Notes under the pieces: model-generated
The model's database searches: none
Told to the model about the DNA's origin: nothing
Seen by the model: only the letters and a program-made list of their open reading frames with translations
Shown: positions 14,788 through 23,774 of the stretch, one piece after another
How the letters are laid out: every line of letters starts with the position of its first letter
Numbering within the stretch: the stretch's first letter is position 1
Assembly: GCA_937892845.1 (NCBI GenBank)
Contig: CALBGP010000023.1
Span: forward strand, 1 to 36,670
DNA: 36,670 nucleotides
Source of the DNA: an uncultured Eggerthellaceae bacterium
Lineage (GTDB): Bacteria; Actinomycetota; Coriobacteriia; Coriobacteriales; Eggerthellaceae
Reading direction: 5' to 3'
Program-made: the position numbers and the translations under genes

Positions 14788-16734
14788 TTAGCGCGCGCCG
14801 CCGCCTCCGCCGCCTCCGCCTCCTCCGCCTCCTCCGCCGCCGGAGAAGCCGCCACCGCCCCCGCTTCCGCTGCTTGCCGAAGTAAACGACGATGCAACTG
14901 CATTCGAGAGGGAGTCGAAGGCCGAAACCGCACCGGAACCGGCACCCGGAGTCATGTTCGTCCCGCCGGTAGAGAACCACGTGCCCCAACCGCAGGCCGC
15001 AGCACCCGTTGCCTCATCTTCCAAATCCGGCAGTACCGTGCGCAGCTGCTCGGCAACCTGTTCGGCAATGCCGAACGCGGAAGCGTACACCATGAAGCGA
15101 CCCCAAACCTTCACGTCCGTCGGCGGACGCTCCTCGAGCAGCGTGAAATCCTCCAGCCATTTCTTCAAAGCTTGAGACTTCGCGTGCAGTTCCGCCGCAC
15201 GGCGGGTGCGCTTATCGAGACTCGGCACCAGCACGATGTTGGTAGCCATCAACGCGACAACTCCCAGCCAGAACCAGCCGGAAACCCCTATCGCCAACAT
15301 GACGCCGGCCATGGCGACCAATACAAGCATGAATGCGGCAATGGCCTTGGCTCGCTTGCCCGACTCCTCGAAGAAATGGCGCTTGCGACCCTGAATCTCT
15401 ACGTGATCGAACCAAGCCTTGAAGAGCCACTCCGCCTTGAGCGGTTCCCTTTCCGCAAAGCGCTGGATATCCGAAAACCAGATGGATTGCGCACCGCCGC
15501 CGACACTGTCGAACAGCAGCGAGATGGCCTTGCGGTCGATGGAGTTGACTGCCTGATCGGCAGCAGGGAGCTTGGCCAGATAGTAGTCCTGAACCATGTG
15601 CATGCTACCGTCTGGAGCGGGTGCGGGATACGATCCGCTTCCCAGATAAACGTAGCCCTCGGCGGTTAAATGCATGAGCTCGGTGGTGAAAGCACCGCTG
15701 CCGACAGCGCCCCAGCGCTCGTTGAATTCCACCTCGAGGGGATGGAATGCAGGATCGGGCACATCGCGCCAGTACTCATCAGCGAAAGAAGGCTTGTACT
15801 CGCGGCCGTAGCGCACATAGAGCATCACTGTGAAACCGATGGCCGCCAAGCACACCGCAACGAAGCATCCGACAAGGATCAGCCCGCGCGTGCGCTGCGC
15901 ATTGGCCTCGGCAGCGAACTGCTCCTCTTCCTCGACGATGTAGGGAACACGCTCGTATTCCCAGGTTTCAGGGAGCGCACTGACATCAAACCAGGTCACA
16001 GGCGCGGTCATGCGAATCTCCGCAAATTCGCCTGATGGAACGCGCGGAAGACGGGCTGTCACAGTGCCGTCTTCCGCTATCTCTACACTGCCCGACAGCG
16101 GCCCGTGCCCCCACGCACGCACGGTTTCACCTGGCACGATCTGCGCCCCATCAGGCGCCGGCGGGTGCACGGTCAGCGACACATTGCACGAATCCGCCGC
16201 CCAGGCCGGCCCCAAAAACTGCCAATACAGTTCGGCAACATCCTCGTAGCCGTTGCACAGATCCATGACGGTATAGCGAAGGGAAACCTGCATGGTACCG
16301 GAAGTTTCGGGAAAGAACACGTAGACGGCATCGTTGACCTCGTCGAACGACCAGGCATAACCACCCGGCCCTCCCTCGGAGCGCCATTCGGACTCGAAGG
16401 GCGCCTCATGCAAAACCGTGGAGCCGTCGGCATCGGATACGGACACGCCGCTGACCTGCAACTGCGCATGCTGTCCGAAGGAATCGAAGTCCCACCACAC
16501 GCACGTGAATCCGCCATCGAAGTCGAACGTGCGGTATTCGGTCACGTACAGATTTCCGCTTTCACTCCAGATGGCATCAATGCTGACAGGACCCATGCCG
16601 TAGTCTTTGGCGAAAGCGGACGCGGGCGCCGAAGCCGCAAGCAGCAGGGCTGCGACCAAGGCGAAGGCCGCAGCGAAGGGTGCTGCGGCACCCGATGCGA
16701 CCCGACGGTTTCCGGCAGCTTCGACAGCATGCAT
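14788..16734 (-). CDS. DUF2207 membrane protein with poly-glycine tail
   Basis: 648 residues from ATG 16734, preceded by AGGGAGG. A signal peptide ends near ASAFA. The extracytoplasmic DUF2207 domain follows (about 40-275), with YRTFDFDGGFTCVWWDF and LRYTVMDLCNGYEDVAELYW typical of the family. A membrane helix (about 285-310, GLILVGCFVAVCLAAIGF), a cytoplasmic region and a double membrane helix (about 450-500) come next. The C terminus is SGSGGGGGFSGGG followed by an unbroken Gly run before AlaArg, a feature often seen at DUF2207 ends. Function is unknown. The gene begins 48 bases after dapH on the same strand, so read-through from the lysine operon is possible. Confidence 0.85.
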   Translation of the reverse strand: MHAVEAAGNRRVASGAAAPFAAAFALVAALLLAASAPASAFAKDYGMGPVSIDAIWSESGNLYVTEYRTFDFDGGFTCVWWDFDSFGQHAQLQVSGVSVSDADGSTVLHEAPFESEWRSEGGPGGYAWSFDEVNDAVYVFFPETSGTMQVSLRYTVMDLCNGYEDVAELYWQFLGPAWAADSCNVSLTVHPPAPDGAQIVPGETVRAWGHGPLSGSVEIAEDGTVTARLPRVPSGEFAEIRMTAPVTWFDVSALPETWEYERVPYIVEEEEQFAAEANAQRTRGLILVGCFVAVCLAAIGFTVMLYVRYGREYKPSFADEYWRDVPDPAFHPLEVEFNERWGAVGSGAFTTELMHLTAEGYVYLGSGSYPAPAPDGSMHMVQDYYLAKLPAADQAVNSIDRKAISLLFDSVGGGAQSIWFSDIQRFAEREPLKAEWLFKAWFDHVEIQGRKRHFFEESGKRAKAIAAFMLVLVAMAGVMLAIGVSGWFWLGVVALMATNIVLVPSLDKRTRRAAELHAKSQALKKWLEDFTLLEERPPTDVKVWGRFMVYASAFGIAEQVAEQLRTVLPDLEDEATGAAACGWGTWFSTGGTNMTPGAGSGAVSAFDSLSNAVASSFTSASSGSGGGGGFSGGGGGGGGGGGGGGGAR

Positions 16735-16782
16735 GGCGGCCTCCCTTCGCGAAGCCCAGACGGGCAATCCGAATTGCGTCGC

Positions 16783-17502
16783 CTACAGGCTGCGCAACGC
16801 TTCGACCAAACCGGTCTTGCTTGAGGTCTTCTCGTCTTTCATCTTGATGATTCTAGCAGGAACACCGGCCACAACGGCATTGTCGGGCACGTCTTCCACC
16901 ACTACAGCGCCGGCCGCCACAACCGCACCGCGGCCGACGTGGACCCCTTCCAGAACAACCGCATTCGCACCGATCATGACATCGTCTTCCACGGTGACAG
17001 GCGTTGCGCTTGCGGGCTCCACCACACCCGCCAGAACCGTCCCCGCTCCGATGTGGCAATTGCGGCCCACGATGGCACGGCCGCCCAACACGCAACCCAT
17101 GTCGATCATGGTGCCCTCTCCGATGACGGCACCGATGTTGATCACGGCACCCATCATGATCACGGCATTATCGCCGATCTCAACCATGTCGCGGATGATG
17201 GCGCCGGGCTCGATACGCGCGTTGACGGTTTTTTTATCCAGCAACGGCACAGCCGAATTCCGGCAGTCGTTTTCCACCTCGTAATAGTCGATGGCATCCG
17301 CATTGGCTTCAAGCACGGGCGCAAGATCGGCCCAATCGCCAAAGACGATCTTTCCCTTGCGGCCGCCGAACACCTTGACCTCCGACTTGGCGGCGTCAGC
17401 TGCGTAGTCGATCTTGCAACCGGGTTTTTCACGCACGTACAGTTTGACCGGCGTTTTCTTATCGGAGGTTGCTATGTAGTTGATGATCTCTTCAGCGTTC
17501 AT
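16783..17502 (-). CDS. dapH: Tetrahydrodipicolinate N-acetyltransferase
   Basis: 239 residues from ATG 17502 (GAAAGGAAAA upstream). It converts tetrahydrodipicolinate to N-acetyl-2-amino-6-oxopimelate with acetyl-CoA in the acetylase branch of DAP synthesis. The N-terminal domain starts MNAEEIINYIATSDKKTPVK, as in the DapH family. From about residue 90 a left-handed beta helix of hexapeptide repeats is obvious (ARIEPGAIIRDMVEIGDNAVIM, INIGAVIGEGTMID, NCHIGAGTVLAGV, VMIGANAVVLEGVHVGRGAVVAAGAVV). Length matches the family. It is the fourth gene of the riboswitch-controlled unit, 128 bases after dapB. The acetyl rather than succinyl type is deduced from family features and from the companion M20 deacetylase. 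Confidence 0.93.
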   Translation of the reverse strand: MNAEEIINYIATSDKKTPVKLYVREKPGCKIDYAADAAKSEVKVFGGRKGKIVFGDWADLAPVLEANADAIDYYEVENDCRNSAVPLLDKKTVNARIEPGAIIRDMVEIGDNAVIMMGAVINIGAVIGEGTMIDMGCVLGGRAIVGRNCHIGAGTVLAGVVEPASATPVTVEDDVMIGANAVVLEGVHVGRGAVVAAGAVVVEDVPDNAVVAGVPARIIKMKDEKTSSKTGLVEALRSL

Positions 17503-17630
17503 GGATTTTCCTTTCGAGAGAAGATAGGCGAAGCGGTCAGGCGGGCGCATGCGGAAGACGGAGTGCGAGTTCCGCACGAACCCAGGACTGCCGAGCGTAT
17601 GCCTTCCGCATGCGCCCGGCAATGGGCGGA

Positions 17631-18350
17631 TCAGGAGAACATCACGTCGTCGAAGGCGTAGAAGCCGGGAGCCCGGCCGACCATCTTACGGGCGGCAGCA
17701 ACCGCCCCTGCGGCGAAAATGCGCCTGCTTGTCGCGCGATGCGTCAACGACACCTCTTCATCTTCGCCGAAAAACGACACAGTATGCACGCCGGCGACCG
17801 TACCGCCGCGAACCGCATGCACGCCTATCTCGCGCGGATCTCGCTTGCCGCACATGCCCTCGCGGCCATAGGTCGGAATCAAAGCGCCGTCCGGATTCAC
17901 TGCATCGAGCAGCAATTTCGCCGTGCCGCTGGGGGCATCGGCCTTCTGGTTATGGTGGGTCTCGATGATTTCGATGTCGAAATCCGCCAGCGCTTCGGCA
18001 GCCTGCGCAGCAAGCCGGCGCAGCACCGCAACGCCCAGCGAATAATTCGCACTATAGAGAACGGCAGCATGTTTTCCCAGTTCAGCAAGCTGCTCCATCT
18101 GAGCCGCCGAATAGCCGGTGGTGCCGCTCACCAGCGCCGCCCCAGTGCGCCGCACGTACGCCGCCACGGCATCCAGCATGGATTCATGGGAGAAGTCGAT
18201 CACCACGTCAGCCGACGGAGCATCCTGGCCCAGCGACTCGGCGTCGGCATCCACGCGCGCAACAACTTCCATTGCAGGGTCCGCGGAAACCATCTCGTCG
18301 ATTATCGTTCCCATGCGGCCCATTCCCACTATCGCAATCCTCAGCGTCAT
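17631..18350 (-). CDS. dapB: 4-hydroxy-tetrahydrodipicolinate reductase
   Basis: 239 residues from ATG 18350, which overlaps the dapA stop by four bases (ATGA). Dinucleotide motif GMGRMG (9-14); substrate-site stretch EIIETHHNQKADAPSGTA with His132, His133 and Lys136, as in the family; GTTG (77-80) matches the conserved nicotinamide-side loop. It reduces 4-hydroxy-tetrahydrodipicolinate with NAD(P)H in the cytoplasm. The overlap with dapA implies translational coupling and matched amounts. Confidence 0.96.
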   Translation of the reverse strand: MTLRIAIVGMGRMGTIIDEMVSADPAMEVVARVDADAESLGQDAPSADVVIDFSHESMLDAVAAYVRRTGAALVSGTTGYSAAQMEQLAELGKHAAVLYSANYSLGVAVLRRLAAQAAEALADFDIEIIETHHNQKADAPSGTAKLLLDAVNPDGALIPTYGREGMCGKRDPREIGVHAVRGGTVAGVHTVSFFGEDEEVSLTHRATSRRIFAAGAVAAARKMVGRAPGFYAFDDVMFS

Positions 18351-19234
18351 AGCAAACCAGCCTCCTTCATGGCCGCAGCCAGTTTCTCGCGGGCAGCATC
18401 GCCCATCGGGCACAGCGGCAGCCGGTAGTGCGCCTCGCCCATGCCCATCATCTCAAGCGCGGCCTTCACAGGGATGGGGTTCACTTCCGCGAACAGGCCC
18501 GCCACCACATCGAGTCCCGCCAACTGGATGGCGCGGGCCTCATCGATGCGACCGTCCTCAAACGCAGCGCACATTTCATGCACCTGCTCAGGCATCACAT
18601 TCGCCCAGACGGAAATCACGCCGCGTGCCCCAAGTGCCATATACGGCACCACCATATCGTCGTTGCCGCAGAACATGACGAAGTCATCTGAGAGCAGACG
18701 GGCCACGCGCGCTGCATACCCGATATTGCCGGACGCCTCCTTGATTCCCATGATGTTGGGATGCTTCGCCAGCCGCGCCACCACGGATTCCGGAATGGAG
18801 CACCCGGTGCGACCGGGCACGTTGTAGAGGATGCACGGGATGTCCACCGCATCGGCCACGGCAGCGAAATGCAGGTACATCCCCTCCTCGTTGGCTTTGT
18901 TGTAATACGGCGAGATGAGCAGCAGACCGTCCACGCCCAGCGCCTGGAAGCTGAGGCTTTTCTCCACCATGGTCTGCGTGCTGTTGGAACCGCTGCCGGC
19001 AATCACCGGCACACGGCCGGCCACGCGCTCCACGGTGAAGCGGCACACTTCGTCGTCTTCCTCATGGGTCATGGTCGCCGATTCGCCGGTTGTGCCCAAA
19101 ACCAAGATGGCATCGGTCTTGTTCGCCAGATGGAAATCGATGAGCCGCCCCAAACTATCGAAGTCAACGGAGCCGTCAGCGGAAAACGGCGTGACCAGAG
19201 CCACCACTGAACCTGTCAGATTGCGGATATCCAT
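18347..19234 (-). CDS. dapA: 4-hydroxy-tetrahydrodipicolinate synthase
   Basis: 295 residues from ATG 19234. The SD (AAGGAGG) lies within the end of lysA, whose stop is one base away. It condenses pyruvate with aspartate semialdehyde. Motifs: LGTTGES (46-52), YNVPGRTG with Tyr137, and the Schiff-base Lys165 in GIKEASGN. Length is normal for the family. The position between lysA and dapB and the tight overlaps mark a translationally coupled lysA-dapA-dapB unit. Lysine control appears to be at RNA level via the upstream riboswitch. Confidence 0.97.
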   Translation of the reverse strand: MDIRNLTGSVVALVTPFSADGSVDFDSLGRLIDFHLANKTDAILVLGTTGESATMTHEEDDEVCRFTVERVAGRVPVIAGSGSNSTQTMVEKSLSFQALGVDGLLLISPYYNKANEEGMYLHFAAVADAVDIPCILYNVPGRTGCSIPESVVARLAKHPNIMGIKEASGNIGYAARVARLLSDDFVMFCGNDDMVVPYMALGARGVISVWANVMPEQVHEMCAAFEDGRIDEARAIQLAGLDVVAGLFAEVNPIPVKAALEMMGMGEAHYRLPLCPMGDAAREKLAAAMKEAGLL

Positions 19235-19235
19235 G

Positions 19236-20588
19236 TCAGTCCTCCTTCGATTCAAGAGTTGCTTCAGAGCCGGCCGCCGCGGCACCTTCGCCCGCAAAAC
19301 GCATGAGGGACGCATGGATGTCGGGTAGCACGTCAAGCGTCGCGAAGTAATCAGCAGGCGTTTCCGCGCGTCGGATGAGCGACGCGGACCCATCTTCGCG
19401 CAGCAGCACCTCCGCCGAACGCAGGCGCCCGTTGTAGTTGTATCCCATGGAATGCCCGTGGGCTCCCGTGTCGTGCATGACCAGGATGTCACCGCGTTCG
19501 ATGGGCGGAAGCTTGCGGTCCACGGCGAATTTATCGTTGTTCTCGCACAGATTCCCTGTGATGTCATAGGTTTCGGTGCAGGCGGCGCGGCTCTTATCGG
19601 GACCGCCTTCCTGCCCCATGACCGTGATGTGATGATACGCGCCGTACATTGCCGGGCGAATAAGATTGCACGCATTCGCATCCACGCCGATGTAGTGTTT
19701 GTAGATGCGCTTCTCATGGATGGCTCGCGTGACCAGGCACCCATACGGGCCCATCATGAAGCGCCCCATCTCGCAGAAGATGGACACGTCGCCCATGCCC
19801 GCCGGCACCAGGACCTCCTCGTAAGCCTCACGAACCCCGGCACCGATGGCTGCGATATCGTTGGCCCGCTGGTCAGGATGATAGGGAATCCCTACGCCGC
19901 CGGACAGGTTGACGAAGCCCACGTGCGCACCGGTTTCACGTTCCAAGCGCACTGCCAGGTCGAACAGGATGCGCGCCAGCGCAGGATAGTATTCGTTCGT
20001 GACCGTATTGCTGGCCAGGAATGCATGGATGCCGAAGTTTTCGGCGCCCTCCGCCTTCAGCATGCGAAAAGCTTCGAACAGCTGGGGCTCGGTCATGCCG
20101 TACTTCGAGTCACCTGGATTGTCCATGATGCCATTGGCCAGCTGAAACAGGCCGCCGGGATTGAAACGGCAGCTCACGGTCTTGGGGATGGGGCCGGCAA
20201 CCTCACGATAGAACGGAATATGCGTGATGTCGTCGAAGTTCACGATGGCACCCAGGTCGCGTGCCATCCGGAAATCCTCCGCTGGCACGTCATTGGCCGA
20301 CAGCATGATGTCGTTGCCGCGCGCACCGAGGGCATCGGCGATCATGAGCTCGGTCGCACTGGAGCAATCCAGGCCGCAACCGTATTCACGCAGAATGGAA
20401 ATGAGCGCAGGATTGGGATTCGCCTTCACCGCGAAGTACTCACGGAAGCCGGAGTTCCAGGCGAAAGCATCGCGCACGGCTTCCATATTGCGCCTGATTC
20501 CCGCCTCGTCGTACAGGTGAAACGGCGTGGGGTATTGTGCCACTATGGCTTCGATCTGGTCTTTCGTCACGAATGGCAGTTTTTCCAT
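19236..20588 (-). CDS. lysA: Diaminopimelate decarboxylase
   Basis: 450 residues from ATG 20588 (GGAAGGATG upstream). Fold III PLP enzyme: PLP Lys55 in FAVKANPNP, a Gly-rich phosphate loop NLSGGVGIPYHPDQ, Cys in LCENNDKF and the late Tyr in HSMGYNYNGR, which together form the two-subunit active site. It removes CO2 from meso-DAP to give lysine. First gene of the operon and directly downstream of the lysine riboswitch and terminator, so it is the first to be shut off by lysine. Placing lysA first is less common than dapA first, but is seen in anaerobes. Confidence 0.95.
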   Translation of the reverse strand: MEKLPFVTKDQIEAIVAQYPTPFHLYDEAGIRRNMEAVRDAFAWNSGFREYFAVKANPNPALISILREYGCGLDCSSATELMIADALGARGNDIMLSANDVPAEDFRMARDLGAIVNFDDITHIPFYREVAGPIPKTVSCRFNPGGLFQLANGIMDNPGDSKYGMTEPQLFEAFRMLKAEGAENFGIHAFLASNTVTNEYYPALARILFDLAVRLERETGAHVGFVNLSGGVGIPYHPDQRANDIAAIGAGVREAYEEVLVPAGMGDVSIFCEMGRFMMGPYGCLVTRAIHEKRIYKHYIGVDANACNLIRPAMYGAYHHITVMGQEGGPDKSRAACTETYDITGNLCENNDKFAVDRKLPPIERGDILVMHDTGAHGHSMGYNYNGRLRSAEVLLREDGSASLIRRAETPADYFATLDVLPDIHASLMRFAGEGAAAAGSEATLESKED

Positions 20589-20678
20589 CGCGGCATCATC
20601 CTTCCTGCGGCCGAGAGCATGCCGTAGCGCAGAAGCGCTGGGCAAACCGATTCGCCAGGCGACATGCTCCCTCGAAAC

Positions 20679-20710
20679 AAAAAAGCCAGCAGGACGCGGC
20701 CCACTGGCTT
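20679..20710 (-). terminator. Riboswitch expression-platform terminator
   Basis: On the minus strand AAGCCAG (20710-20704) pairs with CTGGCTT (20689-20683), and a T run follows to 20679. It lies between the lysine aptamer and lysA, about 90 bases before the ATG. This is the terminator expected to form when lysine is bound. Confidence 0.9.
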
Positions 20711-20751
20711 CCGAATCGAACGGGCCGAAACGACCGCATCCGTCATGTTCT

Positions 20752-20914
20752 CAGTAGATAGCGCACCTGCAGTTCCTGCAGACAGTCCCGCAGGTATTCC
20801 CCACAGGCCCACCCGGTTGCCGTGCCCGACGCCCGGATTCGGCGGAATCGCCTCGCTTCGGATCATCACCCGCCGGCTTCCCGAAAGCTTTTCTCTCCCG
20901 CACCTCTATCAAGT
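20752..20914 (-). promoter_or_regulatory. Lysine riboswitch (L-box) aptamer
   Basis: The minus strand shows the conserved L-box marks in order: TTGATAGAGGTGCGGG at the 5' side (20912-20897); AAGCCGGCGGGTG in the second arm and GCGATTCCGCCGAA in the third; GGGACTGTC near the 3' end; then GGTGCGCTATCTACTGAG closing P1 with the 5' GATAG. An intrinsic terminator and lysA follow. Placement and terminator make transcriptional attenuation by lysine very likely. The remainder of the 20589-21126 gap holds the promoter regions of lysA and of the divergent deacetylase. Confidence 0.92.
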
Positions 20915-21126
20915 TGTGACACCGTACCACCATCATGCATATCACGCAACGGTCGCGAGGGCGGTTGGGCAAAAAATCGCATACTTCGTTCCAGACATGC
21001 ATTTTAGGCGCATCTGCGCATGCGTGGAAATACCGGGCAGGCGCACCTTGACCCGCACCGCGCGTGGTATCCTGCGTAACTGCCGGCAAGCCGCCGGGCG
21101 AATCCCACGACAGACACGGAGCGCCC

Positions 21127-22254
21127 ATGTCCACTCAACAAGCCGAACTCGCCATGCTCGTACGGTTCCGTCGCGAACTGCATCGCATCCCTGAACTGGG
21201 GTTCGACCTCCCGAAGACCACCGCCTACGTGGAAGATGCTCTGCGCAAGCTGACGGGCCGCGTGATCAAACCCTGCCCAAGCACCATATGCGCGTTCTTC
21301 GATTTCGGCGCCGAAGAGACCGTTGCCGTGCGCGCCGACATGGACGCGCTGCCCGTGACCGAACGCACGGGAGCTGATTTCGCCTCATGCCATTCCGGAC
21401 GCATGCACGCGTGCGGACATGACGGGCACATGGCCATGGCACTTGCCTTGGCAGCGTGCGTCGACCAAGCCGCAAAGCATGGGCAGTCCCTGCCGCGCAA
21501 CGTCCTTTTCGTCTTCCAACCCGCCGAAGAGACCACCGGCGGCGCAAAAACCGTGTGCGAATCCGGGGTGTTCGGGCAGTTCAACACCACCCGCATCTTC
21601 GGCTTTCATCTCTGGCCGGATATTCCTGCCGGCGCAATAGCAAGCCGCCCCGGCGCGCTTCTGGCCCGTGCCAGCGAGACCACGCTCACGATCAACGGGA
21701 CGGGCAGCCACATAGCCAAACATGAGCAGGGCCACGATGCGCTGCTTGCCGCCGCCAGGTTTACCTGCGCCGTCGATGGGCTGATGGCGCAACTTGGTGC
21801 CGAAGAGCCGTGCCTTCTCAAGTTCGGCCGGATGGAAAGCGGCACGGTGCGCAACGCCATCAGCGCGCACAGCGTCGTGGAGGGGAGCCTGCGCGTGTTT
21901 TCGGACTCCATGTTCGAGAAGGCGAAGCACGGCGTCTTCCAGTGCGCCCAGGATGCGTGCGAATCCTGCGGATGCACATTCGACCTCCACTTCGCCGAAG
22001 GGTATCCGCCCGTCATCAATGACGCAGATCTCTTCGACGAAGCGAAGCGCATTCTGGACGATGCGCTTGAAAAGCTGCCCGAGCCGCTGCTGATCGCCGA
22101 GGACTTCGCCTTCTACCAGCAGCATCTGCCCGGGCTCTTCATGCTGCTCGGCACGGGAACCGGCATCCCGCTGCATGCCGACACCTTCAACTTCGATGAA
22201 TCGGTGCTGCTCAACGGTCTTCAGGCCTACAAGCAGCTCATCGGGTTGGCATGA
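21127..22254 (+). CDS. M20 amidohydrolase, probable N-acetyl-DAP deacetylase
   Basis: 375 residues from ATG 21127, with ACGGAG upstream. M20D features: FRRELHRIPELGF (14-26), RADMDALP (69-76), MHACGHDGHMA (93-103) with the metal Cys and His residues, FQPAEETTGGA (130-140) and a late EDFAFY before a metal His. The dimerisation domain lies in between (about 175-295). M20D enzymes cut N-acyl amino acids. The gene is divergent from lysA-dapA-dapB-dapH, which includes an acetyltransferase of the acetylase branch and otherwise lacks a deacetylase. The best guess is therefore N-acetyldiaminopimelate deacetylase. Hippurate or other N-acyl hydrolase activity cannot be excluded. Confidence 0.85.
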   Translation: MSTQQAELAMLVRFRRELHRIPELGFDLPKTTAYVEDALRKLTGRVIKPCPSTICAFFDFGAEETVAVRADMDALPVTERTGADFASCHSGRMHACGHDGHMAMALALAACVDQAAKHGQSLPRNVLFVFQPAEETTGGAKTVCESGVFGQFNTTRIFGFHLWPDIPAGAIASRPGALLARASETTLTINGTGSHIAKHEQGHDALLAAARFTCAVDGLMAQLGAEEPCLLKFGRMESGTVRNAISAHSVVEGSLRVFSDSMFEKAKHGVFQCAQDACESCGCTFDLHFAEGYPPVINDADLFDEAKRILDDALEKLPEPLLIAEDFAFYQQHLPGLFMLLGTGTGIPLHADTFNFDESVLLNGLQAYKQLIGLA

Positions 22255-22307
22255 CCGAAGCGCATACGGAATCGCAGCCAGCAACAAGGCCCGAACAGAA
22301 AACGATG

Positions 22308-23042
22308 CTATCGGCCTTCGTCGCCACTGAAAAAGCAATTACCCCTCGACCGGCGCCTCTCCGTTTTTCCTGAATCAATGCGCGCACGCACCATTCTTGC
22401 GCCCGCATACGCAACGAACAGAGCAATGTACACGAGCGCACTTGCCTGCGCGGCCGACCCGCCCTTCAGTGCCGCAGGAGCCAGCATCAACATTAGATGG
22501 ACGAATACCAGAGCGAAAAAGACATACGAGAGACGTTGCACCGACGCCCATGTGCTCCCGGTCATATGCCGTTTGACCACCTCAAAAGAGGTTATCCCCA
22601 ACACCAGCAACAAAATGAAGAGGAGCAAAGCGACGCCGAGGGATGTCAGCACAAGGCTATTGTTTGCAAAGCCTGCGCTTATTCGAGGAATGTACGACGC
22701 GAAATATACGCACATGTGCCCAAGGGACAATATCCATGCCAAGATTGAAAGCTGCGCTCGCACCGGTCGCAAATGCCTGCCGACAAAGCTCGCGTGGGGA
22801 AACGCTCCAATGCCCATCACAACAAAGAACAGAGCCAAAGACAAGGTGCACTTCTGCATCAAAATGTACATGGGAGTCCATATGACACGCGGCAACACAG
22901 AGCTACCAGCGAACACTTGGTAGATGTACAGAAGATCGAGAATAACCGCAATGACATAAAACGCAACCGGCGCCCTGTGAAGGGGTTTGCGTAACGCAAT
23001 ACAGACCGGCGCCGTAATAGCAAGCACAATGAGGAATATCAT
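22308..23042 (-). CDS. Ferric-reductase-like transmembrane subunit of the Mo enzyme
   Basis: 244 residues from ATG 23042 (TAGGAG upstream). Six to seven membrane helices of the ferric reductase/YedZ-MsrQ type. The key region is ITSFEVVKRHMTG, then WASVQRLSYVFF, then FVHLML; an earlier helix has SLGHMCVYF. By family pattern these hold haem-b ligands: His109 and His182 are present, but the His normally found in the LHR-Y motif is Gln169 here. It follows the ferredoxin gene in the same unit and would pass electrons between quinol and the Fe-S subunit. NrfD or DmsC anchors are the usual partners, so this is atypical. The C-terminal tail is polar and basic. Confidence 0.8.
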   Translation of the reverse strand: MIFLIVLAITAPVCIALRKPLHRAPVAFYVIAVILDLLYIYQVFAGSSVLPRVIWTPMYILMQKCTLSLALFFVVMGIGAFPHASFVGRHLRPVRAQLSILAWILSLGHMCVYFASYIPRISAGFANNSLVLTSLGVALLLFILLLVLGITSFEVVKRHMTGSTWASVQRLSYVFFALVFVHLMLMLAPAALKGGSAAQASALVYIALFVAYAGARMVRARIDSGKTERRRSRGNCFFSGDEGR

Positions 23043-23099
23043 GCTGCGCTCCTACCGTTCGCGAACATCGTTGATTTGAGCCTGGACAATGCGCCGCAA

Positions 23100-23139
23100 G
23101 CCGATCTGCGCGCCGAGGGAGGGCTGCACGCAGATCGGC
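23100..23139 (-). promoter_or_regulatory. Perfect 11-bp stem-loop between ferredoxin and membrane subunit genes
   Basis: GCCGATCTGCG (23100-23110) and CGCAGATCGGC (23129-23139) form a perfect stem with an 18-base loop inside the 129-base spacer. No T run follows on the minus strand, so it is more likely an RNA-processing or stability element, or a partial attenuator lowering membrane-subunit expression, than a full terminator. Confidence 0.5.
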
Positions 23140-23171
23140 TGCTATGCACTTCGGATAACGCGTATAGCTGC

Positions 23172-23774
23172 TTAGATCCTAGTCACGCCTTCGCTCACGC
23201 CCTGCCAAGCGGCCGTTTTCGGCGATAGGATATAGACAGTGCTTGGCTTTACACCTGCAGGATCGTCCAAGTGATGGGCGTTCTCCCCTGCAGCTGCAAT
23301 TGCTTTCGAAACATCCGATTCGGGATCGTCGATATCGCCGAACATTCGAGCTCCGGTGCAGCAATCAGCAACACACACAGGTTTCCAGTCGGGGTCATCG
23401 TGGTACTGATAGCAAAGAGTGCATTTATTCACAACGCCCGTCTTGGGATTGATCGTCCTCACGTCATAAGGGCATGCCTGCCTGCATGATTCGCACCCTA
23501 TGCAGAGCTCGTAATCGACCAAAACTATTCCAGTCTCCTCGTCGCGATACGAAGCCGAGGTCGGACAGACATCGATGCATGCAGGCTCTTCGCACTGCTG
23601 GCATTGCATGGGGAGCCAATACTGCTCAATATCCGGGAAAGTTCCCGTAGGGCCAATAAGGGGAACGCGGACATTGCGCACACCGAGCGGCAGATCATTT
23701 TCGTACTTGCAGGCCGTCACGCAGGTATCGCAGCCAGTGCAACGGTCAAGGTCAACAACAAGTGCGTATCTCAT
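23172..23774 (-). CDS. Four-cluster ferredoxin-like electron-transfer subunit (DmsB/NrfC type)
   Basis: 200 residues. The start ATG at 23774 shares its A with the catalytic-subunit stop (TAATG), so translation is coupled. Four Cys groups are visible: CTGCDTCVTAC (12-22), CQQCEEPACIDVCP, CIGCESCRQACP and the split CTLCYQYHDDPDWKPVCVADC, each expected to bind a 4Fe-4S cluster in part. This is the standard beta subunit that wires a molybdopterin catalytic subunit to a membrane partner. It has no signal peptide and would be carried outside with the Tat-exported partner. Confidence 0.93.
   Translation of the reverse strand: MRYALVVDLDRCTGCDTCVTACKYENDLPLGVRNVRVPLIGPTGTFPDIEQYWLPMQCQQCEEPACIDVCPTSASYRDEETGIVLVDYELCIGCESCRQACPYDVRTINPKTGVVNKCTLCYQYHDDPDWKPVCVADCCTGARMFGDIDDPESDVSKAIAAAGENAHHLDDPAGVKPSTVYILSPKTAAWQGVSEGVTRI

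Noticed and set aside
14723..14989. ORF with a long arginine run opposite the DUF2207 gene end
   Set aside because: It is an out-of-frame reading of the glycine-codon repeat of DUF2207.
22255..22307. Bidirectional terminator between the deacetylase and the membrane-subunit gene
   Set aside because: An AAGGCC/GGCCTT-type pairing exists but has a bulge, a long loop and no convincing T run, so it was not listed as a feature.
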